Below are positions 46,305 to 53,532 of a stretch of DNA of 64,000 nt, one piece after another. The translations under genes and the position numbers were made by a program. This stretch comes from Prevotella denticola. GTDB taxonomy: Bacteria; Bacteroidota; Bacteroidia; Bacteroidales; Bacteroidaceae. The notes beneath the pieces were generated by a model. That model was not told the origin of the DNA. It did no database searches and saw nothing but the letters and a program-made list of their open reading frames with translations. The stretch is taken from NCBI RefSeq assembly GCF_900454835.1, contig NZ_UGTM01000001.1, positions 434,501 through 498,500 of the forward strand, written 5' to 3'. Each line of letters opens with the position of its first letter. Within the stretch, counting starts at the first letter, position 1.

Positions 46305-47396
46305 CTACTTTATCGCATTGCCCTTGCTGTCCTTTCTCGACAGCGAGGCGACTTTCACTTCAAAGTCGGCAGTGGTATTGTTGTCGTCTACGAACTTCTT
46401 TCCGTCCCATTTCCTCATCAGCGCAAGTCCGGAGAAAATGGGATAATCACTCTGTTTCATGCTGGCGAACGACACGTCCGTGACGGCATTGTATCCACGG
46501 TCCAGCTTGCTCGGGCGCATCTGGAACATACGGCGTGGGCAGATGGTGATGCAGTCGATGACGTTCTCAAAGGGAATCTCTATCGCATAGAAATCGCCGA
46601 AAGCACTGCTCGTGACGGTAATGTAGTGCAGATAGCCTTTTCCGTCTTTGGTGTCGGCATAGTTCTTCCGGAAGTCCTCGGGTGTCCAGGGCAGTTTTAT
46701 CAAGGCGATGCCGTTGCTCTCCGATATGTTGGAGAACTCGTAGGAAGGACCTATGTTGCCCTTGCTGTCTGTCGATGTGAGAATGGCGTTCAGGTCCGGT
46801 ACATCCGGATTGTTCTTGTGTCCGGGGTCGTAATTGATGTTCGTCCATTCAAAGTCGGCCTTGCTCAGGTCCAGGAAAGCCCCCAGTCCGCCATACATCT
46901 TCAGGTCTTCCCCCTCCAGTTCCGCCTCGAAGCGCGCCTTGTGGTCGATGGCATACTTCGCCACGATGATGGTCTGCCCCGGCTTTACGGGATAGTCATT
47001 GCCCTTTCCGGGGAAATAGGAGATGCCCGCCGCTCCGTAGTAGCGGTTGACGAAGTCGTCCTTCGGGGCGAACTGTATCGCCTTGCTCGGGTCGATGGCA
47101 TTGTCGCACAGAGCCAGTCCGTCCAGGTATTTCACCTCGTCGGTAGGATTGTAAATGGCGATGTACTGGTCGTCGTTGTACATCTGGTTCATGTTCTTCA
47201 TGCCCCATGCCTTTACGTCACGGTACCAGTAATGGCCTACGTAGAACACTTCCTTGATGATAAGGTGGTCCAGCTTCGTCTTTGAGGTGGACTGCTTCAC
47301 GGGCATTTCGTTGCGCGTACAGCTGTCCAGGCCGAATAATATCAAGCCGAGGAGCAGGTATGCGGTCAGTCTCTTTTGTATCATTTGCTTTGTCAT
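46305..47396 (-). CDS. DUF4876-like surface lipoprotein
   Basis: 363 residues. Lipoprotein signal LTAYLLLGLILFGLDSC. Beta-rich mature part resembling a lamin-tail-like domain: LDHLIIKEVFYVGHYW, DQYIAIYNPTDEVKYLDGLALCD, YSYFPGKGNDYPVKPGQTIIVAKYAIDH, SNGIALIKLPWTPEDF. I recall this as the DUF4876 family, found next to TonB receptors. Last gene of the operon that starts with the TonB receptor at 52843. Function unknown. Confidence 0.72.
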   Translation of the reverse strand: MTKQMIQKRLTAYLLLGLILFGLDSCTRNEMPVKQSTSKTKLDHLIIKEVFYVGHYWYRDVKAWGMKNMNQMYNDDQYIAIYNPTDEVKYLDGLALCDNAIDPSKAIQFAPKDDFVNRYYGAAGISYFPGKGNDYPVKPGQTIIVAKYAIDHKARFEAELEGEDLKMYGGLGAFLDLSKADFEWTNINYDPGHKNNPDVPDLNAILTSTDSKGNIGPSYEFSNISESNGIALIKLPWTPEDFRKNYADTKDGKGYLHYITVTSSAFGDFYAIEIPFENVIDCITICPRRMFQMRPSKLDRGYNAVTDVSFASMKQSDYPIFSGLALMRKWDGKKFVDDNNTTADFEVKVASLSRKDSKGNAIK

Positions 47397-47424
47397 ATTC
47401 TTTGATGATTATACGTTTTATTTT

Positions 47425-47512
47425 GTTCCCGACCGTCAGGGAATGCTGTTCCCAGTGCCTGGGAATGCTGTTCCCGATGCCCGGTACAGATGTTCCCGAC
47501 CGGTCGGGAACC
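47425..47512. repeat. 22-bp palindromic tandem array, locus 4
   Basis: Four units with GTTCCC cores at 47425, 47448, 47470 and 47492. The last, GTTCCCGACCGGTCGGGAAC, is a perfect 20-bp palindrome. It lies inside an operon, between two lipoprotein genes, so the transcript will carry the hairpins. Confidence 0.88.
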
Positions 47513-47522
47513 TGCATCCTGT

Positions 47523-48929
47523 CTACAGGAACCAGTTGCCGAAGCCTGATCCGCCGCCGATTCCGTGCGTCTGGACATTCTGTGCAGCCTCCAATGCGTC
47601 GAGCGGCGACAGACCGATTTCGTGTCCTAAGTAGAAGTAGAGCGGGTCGTTGGGGTCGATGGTCGTAGGATCCGTGTCGAAACTGCTGCAGAACACCTTG
47701 ATGGGGATGTTGAACCGGAACAGCTCCTTCCATTCCGAGTCGGCCCCGTACTCCTTCGGCTCGTCCGGGTTGTAGAATTCCGAACAGATGAACGGACTGC
47801 GGAAGACGTAGGTGGAGTGGCGGTTCAGATACTCCTCTTTCGGTATCAGTGCCTTCTTCCCTTTCGGGCATTTCATCACCCGCACGGAGAGATAGAACTT
47901 AGGCAGGAGATAGGACGGACGTGTGTAACGGCCCGCCTCGCCCGTAGCAGGATCCGTACGACGTGTGATTTCCAACGGCCATTCCTGATGGAGGGCATCG
48001 TTCTCGTCGGCCTCGATGTCGAAGTTGAAGTGCCCCTTCAGCCCGACACGGTCCTGGTCGTAAGGTGCGACGGCCCAGTCGGCATCCTCGCGTGTCAGCG
48101 GCGGGAGCAGCCGCTGGTTGAACAGTTCGCGTGCGCCGTCGGCCATGGCATCCTGGATCCATGTGTCACGATAGGTGTACTCGAAGATCTTGGGAGTCAG
48201 GTCGGCCCTTTCCTTCCACGTCTTCGAGTTGGCGAAGTACGGTGACGGAACAGGGGTCGTGTCGACCGTTCCGCCTTTCTTCCAGTCGCCGAACTTGTCC
48301 CTGTTCGGTTTCCACGTCCCGCGGCAGTCCATCACCTCGTAGGGATTCCCCTTGTCGTCCACCTCGCTCACGGTGAAGAATATCTGGTATTCATCCGAGT
48401 GGTTCAGGATGTCATCGTTCATCAGTCTGCCCTCCTTGTTGAAGAAGTACAGGCAGAGTCCCCATCGTTTCAGCTTGCCGCCGATGATGCGGATGTAGTC
48501 AGGTCCCGTCTTCCCGTCGGCTTGTTCCAGATAGGTCACCGTACTCTTCCGCTGCACATCCACCGTCGGCCATTTGCCGGTGTTGTTGTGTACGATGACG
48601 AACTCTTCCTGTTTCCAGGGAGCGTTCTGATAGACAAAGTTGCCGTGCATCAGGGCATCGCCGTGCGAATGTCCCTCCTTGAACATCGCCAGGCAGGTTG
48701 CCCATCCGTTGAAGGCGCCGTCGGGGTCGGGGTTCGCCATGTCGCCGGACACCTTCACTTTCGACAGGCTGTCCACGTAGCGGTCGGCTCCGCTGCGGGC
48801 GACACCCTTTGCGCCCAGCGGGTTCTCATTGTAATCGACGTGTACGTTGCCGAAAACGAAGTCGTCGCACGCCGTGAAGAGCAGGGCGGCAGCCGACAGC
48901 AAAAGAATATTCTTGAATAGCTTGTTCAT
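47523..48929 (-). CDS. lipoprotein of TonB-receptor operon, paralog of upstream gene
   Basis: 468 residues. Lipoprotein signal LLLSAAALLFTAC (lipobox). No named domain recognised. A His-rich segment GHSHGDALMHGN near 80-95 could bind metal. The region PKIFEYTYRDTWIQDAMADGARELFNQ..DRVGLKGHFNFDIEADENDALHQEW aligns with the upstream gene's PEIFTYEYRDTDPVEEELGKLF..DRLGFKGMMQFHRSDIAFQLQ, so the two are diverged duplicates. Probably a surface partner of the TonB receptor. Confidence 0.65.
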   Translation of the reverse strand: MNKLFKNILLLSAAALLFTACDDFVFGNVHVDYNENPLGAKGVARSGADRYVDSLSKVKVSGDMANPDPDGAFNGWATCLAMFKEGHSHGDALMHGNFVYQNAPWKQEEFVIVHNNTGKWPTVDVQRKSTVTYLEQADGKTGPDYIRIIGGKLKRWGLCLYFFNKEGRLMNDDILNHSDEYQIFFTVSEVDDKGNPYEVMDCRGTWKPNRDKFGDWKKGGTVDTTPVPSPYFANSKTWKERADLTPKIFEYTYRDTWIQDAMADGARELFNQRLLPPLTREDADWAVAPYDQDRVGLKGHFNFDIEADENDALHQEWPLEITRRTDPATGEAGRYTRPSYLLPKFYLSVRVMKCPKGKKALIPKEEYLNRHSTYVFRSPFICSEFYNPDEPKEYGADSEWKELFRFNIPIKVFCSSFDTDPTTIDPNDPLYFYLGHEIGLSPLDALEAAQNVQTHGIGGGSGFGNWFL

Positions 48930-48944
48930 CTTCCCAATCTTTTT

Positions 48945-50402
48945 TTACATCAATACTACGTTCTGTCTGTACTGTATGAAGAAGTCGCGGGGCTGCGTAA
49001 GCATACGCCACAGCTGTGCCTTGTCGGCTGCCGGATAGAACCGCTTTACGTCTTCAAAGCACTTGTCTTCTCCGTCTTTCGTGTTCGCTATCACACGGAC
49101 AGAGAGCGGATAGTCAATGTCGAAGCTGTCCCATCCCGGCTGCAGCTGGTTGAAGTCCCACAGGAATCCGTGCTCGCTGTTGTTCGTATTGCAGTATTTC
49201 GCCGGCTTCTCCGACTCTCCTGCGTGCTGCTGCCCCTTGTTCATGATATGGCAGATGCGCACCTGCAGCTGGAAAGCGATGTCCGACCGGTGGAACTGCA
49301 TCATGCCCTTGAAGCCGAGACGGTCCATGTCCGAGCCTACGTCGAGGCTGCGCTTCTGGCGAAGGAAGCCTACCGTGTGGCCGTACCGCTGGCGCGGCGC
49401 TTCGGTATCGGGGTCGGTGAAGTCGTCGTTGTAGGCCTCGGTGAAGAGCTTGCCCAGTTCCTCTTCCACAGGGTCGGTGTCCCGGTATTCGTAGGTGAAA
49501 ATCTCCGGGGTGATCTTGTTCAGCTCCATCGGGTCGATTGTCTTGAAGAGGCGGTAGGTCTTTCCGCCGACTGTGTAAGGCTGCAGAGCTTCCGGTTTCC
49601 CAGACACCTCAATGGCTTTCCAGGCCAGGTCGGCATCAAACGGTACCTGGTTTTTCCCCAGTACGAAGCCGTCAGGGGCATAGATGTTCGAGGTGGAGAA
49701 CTTGGTTGCCGGTTCCGGATTGCCGTCTTTCGCACGGAAGGTATAGCGGTCATAATAAGTAGGCTGTGCCGACAGGGAGCGCGGGTAGGCCATCTGCAGG
49801 CCGCGCACCTGTTGTCCGTGTCCGGCAGAAGTGCTGTCTGCCACCTCCTTGTTCAGCGATGCGTTGCCGATGCCGAAGAAATGCTGGTGAACCAGGAGTG
49901 TCGCATTGTCTTCGTCGGGGATGTTGATGCCCTCCTTGTCCTTTGTGAAAGGATAACCGGAGAACTGGTGGTTGATCAGCATGCCGTTCTGGTCGTAATA
50001 CTTCAGTTCCAGTCCGTAATAGATGTCGTCTGAGGCAATCACGTCGAAGCAGTCGCGCTCGGTCGTGATGGTCATCTGTCCGTCGTCATCCTTGGCTATG
50101 TCAATCTCCTGCATGACAGGGATGGACGTGGCACTGCTGACAAGATGATAGGTGTTGTAGGCCTGTACCGAGTCATTGCCGTCAGGTCCTACGCCGATCA
50201 TGCCGCCTTTGTAACCCATTCTCAGGATGGCATGCACGGCATAGATCTGTTCGTGTCCCTTCACGTCACGTTCGATGGACGAAGGAGGAGCCTGTACAAT
50301 CTTCTTGAAGAAGTCGTCTACCTGGTCGTTGGAGCAGCCTGCGAAGAGCAGTCCTGCAGCCATGACGGCCGACAGAAGCCGTATGTTTTTATGCTGTTTC
50401 AT
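48945..50402 (-). CDS. lipoprotein of TonB-receptor operon
   Basis: 485 residues. Lipoprotein signal LLSAVMAAGLLFAGC. Beta-rich with conserved blocks KGHEQIYAVHAILRMGYKGGMIGVGPDGND, LVHQHFFGIGN, PEIFTYEYRDTDP, DRLGFKGMMQFHRSDIAFQLQVRICHIMNKG, and FDIDYPLSVRVIANTKDGEDKCFEDVKRFYP. No known domain recognised. It lies between the TonB receptor (14-bp gap) and its paralog (15-bp gap), hence cotranscribed. A capture lipoprotein for the receptor is the simplest inference; the ligand may be a metal or a metal complex. Confidence 0.65.
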   Translation of the reverse strand: MKQHKNIRLLSAVMAAGLLFAGCSNDQVDDFFKKIVQAPPSSIERDVKGHEQIYAVHAILRMGYKGGMIGVGPDGNDSVQAYNTYHLVSSATSIPVMQEIDIAKDDDGQMTITTERDCFDVIASDDIYYGLELKYYDQNGMLINHQFSGYPFTKDKEGINIPDEDNATLLVHQHFFGIGNASLNKEVADSTSAGHGQQVRGLQMAYPRSLSAQPTYYDRYTFRAKDGNPEPATKFSTSNIYAPDGFVLGKNQVPFDADLAWKAIEVSGKPEALQPYTVGGKTYRLFKTIDPMELNKITPEIFTYEYRDTDPVEEELGKLFTEAYNDDFTDPDTEAPRQRYGHTVGFLRQKRSLDVGSDMDRLGFKGMMQFHRSDIAFQLQVRICHIMNKGQQHAGESEKPAKYCNTNNSEHGFLWDFNQLQPGWDSFDIDYPLSVRVIANTKDGEDKCFEDVKRFYPAADKAQLWRMLTQPRDFFIQYRQNVVLM

Positions 50403-50416
50403 ATTTTTTCTGTTAT

Positions 50417-52843
50417 TTAGAACTTAAACAATGTTCGTAAGGAGAAGTTCGCCCCACGTTCGTGGGCGTAGTACCTGAAGCGGTCGGTGTACTCCTTGTA
50501 GAGTGCGTTGAGGATGTTCTCTCCGACGACCATGAACTTCAGCTCCCGCTTCTGCGGCAGTCCGATGCGGAACTCCGCCGTGCCGTTCAGCAGGAAGTAA
50601 GCCGGCGGCGAGTCGGGGACGAGGTCTTTGTCCGGGTCGAAGCGTGTCTGTTTCGTGACGTAGATGCCCGACAGCGAGAGCGACGAACGGTACTTGTGGT
50701 CCTTCGTCAGCGGCAGGTCGTAGGTGGCGGAGAGTCCGTAACGGTCGGAGGGCATGAAGGGCAGCCAGTCGTTGTGGGTGATGTTGCGTGCGAACATCCA
50801 TTCGCCCTTGCCCACGAAGGTGAGTCCCTGGACGGGCTTTACCGTCGCCTCGATGTCACCGCCATAGAGTTTCACGTCGTCCTGGTCGTAGATGAACTTC
50901 GGATATTTGCCGCTGGGGTGGTTGTGGAAGCGGTCCTTGCCGGTTCCGATGTGGTCGTAAATGTAGCTGTTGATGCGCTGGAAGAAGAAACTCGGTTCTA
51001 TGGAGAACCATGTGTTGCGGTATTTCGTACCCAGTACGAGCTTGTAGCCGCGTTCACTGGCAAGGTTCTTGTTGCCTACCACCCAGTAGGAACCGTCCTG
51101 CAGGCCGATGGCGTAAAGTTCGTTGATGTCGGGCGGCCGCCATGACCAGCCGATATTGGCACGTGCGTCCCACTTGTCACTGAACTGGTAATGCGTGGCG
51201 AAACTCATCGTGAAGTTGCTGTAGAGCTTGAAGTCATCATAGTAAGTGTAATTGCTCAGGCTGCTGTAGCCGTTCACGGACAGTACCCGGAAGTCGTAGC
51301 GCATACCCAGCGCACACTGCAGCCTGCCGAATTCCGCCTTGTGCAGGAAGTATCCGCCCATGGAAAGGGCAGCGAAGTTGGGCACGAAAGCCGGCTGCTT
51401 GGTGCCGGGATAGTTGAAGTTGGTCTGGTAGGTGTTGGAGAGCCCGGCATCCGTCGTCATCTTCCACAGTTTCCACTTCGCGTGCCAGAGCACATCGAAC
51501 TTGTAGGTCTTCAGCATCAGGTCCTGCACCGGAATCCAGCTCCACTGCGCCTTCTTCCTGTTCTCGAACTCCTGGCGCAGGTTCTCCTGGAACGACAGCG
51601 TGAAGTCGAGCTGATGGTTCTGGCTGATGTTCCATTTCAGCTCCCCTTTCAACGTCACGTGCTGCGACTGCTGGAAAGGAGGCTTGATCTCGTAGGAGAA
51701 GGGCTTGACCGTCTCCGGGTCAGGCCGGCCGTATTCAAAGCGTTTGATCAGCTGTGACAGGTCGGATATCTTACTGGCATAATAGATGCCGCTGCGCTGG
51801 TAATAGATACTCGTGAAGAGGGTCGCCGTCAGTTTCCTGCCCTGATAGCCGGCAAGAGCCGACAGGCTGACGGTGTTGTAGCCGGTGTTGTTCAGCACGT
51901 AGTCGGCCGTATGGTAGTCGCCGCCCTTGGTGTACATTCCGTGCAGTCGCAGACCGAACTTTCTGTAGCCGGTCTCTACGCTGCCCGACCCGCTGAAGCC
52001 GCGTGCATTGGTGTCGTAGCCCATGTTGACGTTTCCGCTGACCTTTACCTTCTTGTTGTCGTAAGGCAATGGGGCATCGTTCAGCAGAACGACACCGCCC
52101 ATGGCACCGAAACCGTAACGGATGCACTCTGCTCCCTTCACCACTTCCACCATGCTCGACCCCGTATAGTCGAGCTCGGGCGCATGATCGGCACCCCAGC
52201 TCTGGCTCTCCAGACGCACACCATTGTTCATCAAGAGAATACGGCTGCTGTGCATTCCCTGTATAACCGGTTTTGCAATTGTGTTTCCCGTACTGATGGA
52301 ACTCACGCCGGGGACGGTCTCAAGCAGTTTCGCCAGGGAGGTAGCCCCACCTTTCTCCAGTGCTTCCTGACTGATGGCCGACGACTGCTGCAACACGCTT
52401 GTATGACGTTTCTGTGCTGTGACGGTCACGTTGTCCAGCAGCTTGGAGTCGTCTTTCAGCTGCAATGTCACGGTGCGGTCGGCTGGTATGACAACGACTT
52501 TCGTCATCGTCTTGTAACCGATATAGGAGACCGTGACTTTTACCCGCTCTGTGGTACGCCGGAAATTGACGACGCAGCGGCCGTCGATGTCGGTGACAGA
52601 AGGATTCGCAACCCCCTCACAATGTACGACGGCACCGATGAGCGGATCCTGTGACTGTTCGGCGACGACCCGGAAGGTAACGGATGATTTGGCATCCTTG
52701 TCCTCTCCGCCGGCAAGTTCCTTCCCATGTGCCGACAGCGATGGGGCAAAGGGTGGCGAGAAGAGGAACAGGGAACAGAAGAGGAGGGCGGAGAAGACGT
52801 GTCTGCCACGCCGCCTTTCATAGTTCAAATTCGATTTGTTCAT
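50417..52843 (-). CDS. TonB-dependent outer membrane receptor
   Basis: 808 residues. Basic N-terminus, signal sequence (FSALLFCSLFLFSPPFAPSLSA), carboxypeptidase-regulatory-like domain ~50-130 (GAVVHCEGVANPSVTDIDGRCVVNF), TonB-box-like DNVTVTAQKR, plug (GGATSLAKLLETVPGVSSISTGNTIAKPVIQGMHSSRILLMNNGVRLESQSWGADHAPELD, VEVVKGAECIRYGFGAMGGVVLL), then a 22-strand-type barrel ending RGANFSLRTLFKF. The plug QGMHSSRILLMNNGVRLESQSWGADHAPELD is close to that of zinc/heme-type receptors such as ZnuD. First gene of an operon with three lipoproteins. Confidence 0.92.
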   Translation of the reverse strand: MNKSNLNYERRRGRHVFSALLFCSLFLFSPPFAPSLSAHGKELAGGEDKDAKSSVTFRVVAEQSQDPLIGAVVHCEGVANPSVTDIDGRCVVNFRRTTERVKVTVSYIGYKTMTKVVVIPADRTVTLQLKDDSKLLDNVTVTAQKRHTSVLQQSSAISQEALEKGGATSLAKLLETVPGVSSISTGNTIAKPVIQGMHSSRILLMNNGVRLESQSWGADHAPELDYTGSSMVEVVKGAECIRYGFGAMGGVVLLNDAPLPYDNKKVKVSGNVNMGYDTNARGFSGSGSVETGYRKFGLRLHGMYTKGGDYHTADYVLNNTGYNTVSLSALAGYQGRKLTATLFTSIYYQRSGIYYASKISDLSQLIKRFEYGRPDPETVKPFSYEIKPPFQQSQHVTLKGELKWNISQNHQLDFTLSFQENLRQEFENRKKAQWSWIPVQDLMLKTYKFDVLWHAKWKLWKMTTDAGLSNTYQTNFNYPGTKQPAFVPNFAALSMGGYFLHKAEFGRLQCALGMRYDFRVLSVNGYSSLSNYTYYDDFKLYSNFTMSFATHYQFSDKWDARANIGWSWRPPDINELYAIGLQDGSYWVVGNKNLASERGYKLVLGTKYRNTWFSIEPSFFFQRINSYIYDHIGTGKDRFHNHPSGKYPKFIYDQDDVKLYGGDIEATVKPVQGLTFVGKGEWMFARNITHNDWLPFMPSDRYGLSATYDLPLTKDHKYRSSLSLSGIYVTKQTRFDPDKDLVPDSPPAYFLLNGTAEFRIGLPQKRELKFMVVGENILNALYKEYTDRFRYYAHERGANFSLRTLFKF

Positions 52844-52844
52844 A

Positions 52845-52995
52845 TACTCAGATGATACTTTTATTTATGTACTCAGATTACATCTTTCACGTATTCAGAT
52901 AGCTTCTTCTACGTACTCAGATTACATCTGTTTCTCGGATTATATTTTTGCTCATGTGCTCAGATTGCATCTTCTGTCTGCTTATTCAGCTTGCA
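52845..52995. repeat. degenerate CTCAGAT tandem repeats in TonB-receptor leader
   Basis: Seven (C/T)TC(A/G)GA(T/C) words at 52848, 52873, 52895, 52917, 52935, 52960 and 52986, mostly followed by TTACATCT, so that most units hold an AGAT-n3-ATCT palindrome. Spacings are 25, 22, 22, 18, 25 and 26 bp. They begin at the receptor's start codon and lie in its transcribed leader. Confidence 0.75.
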
Positions 52996-53024
52996 TTTCT
53001 TTGCTTTCGGACAAGCCCTCTTTC

Positions 53025-53046
53025 TCTCCTGTTGTTGCAGGAGAGG
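53025..53046 (-). promoter_or_regulatory. hairpin in TonB-receptor leader
   Basis: Perfect 8-bp stem CTCTCCTG (53025-53032) / CAGGAGAG (53039-53046), loop TTGTTG, in the ~300-nt leader. Function unknown. No known riboswitch recognised. Beyond the promoter, 53179-53532 shows nothing codable that I would defend. Confidence 0.5.
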
Positions 53047-53147
53047 GAAGACAGGTCCGTATGTTTTACTCAGGTTCAAGACTAAGTCCACAAGGGTTGT
53101 AGATGGAGTCTGTCTTGTCTTTCCAATCTTTTACGATTTCACGGCTG

Positions 53148-53178
53148 CAAAGTTAAAAGAATAAATCGTATTGCACAA
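53148..53178 (-). promoter_or_regulatory. promoter of TonB-receptor operon
   Basis: Minus-strand TTG (complement of 53176-53178), 20-bp spacer, TAACTTTG (complement of 53148-53155). It predicts a start near 53141 and a leader of about 300 nt. Confidence 0.65.
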
Positions 53179-53532
53179 TACTTACTTTTAGTGAAATTGA
53201 GTTTTCTCTGGTGAGTCTTGGCGATTCATCAGCCCGGGGGAACTCCTCCGTCCTTTCCCCAAAAGGAAGGGAAGAGACGGTGTGTGACAATCAGCCCCCC
53301 GGCAGTAATCATTGTGTGGTATTCGCCATGTGTCTGATACGGGTACGGTTCTACGTACTGCATCTGCTTCTTGTAAATACCGATTATAAGGTTCTTTCCG
53401 TTGCGTACATCTCTCTGCCTGGTCCATCGTATAATTTTCTATGGAAAACATTTGCATATCTTGTTTTTTTTTACGAATATTGCAGACGAATATTGTTGAC
53501 TGTTGAAAGTCTTAAAAACTAAAAACAAATCT

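Noticed and set aside
52844-53147. Cobalamin or other known riboswitch in the TonB-receptor leader
   Set aside because: No conserved B12-box, TPP or other class motif could be found; only degenerate repeats and one hairpin.
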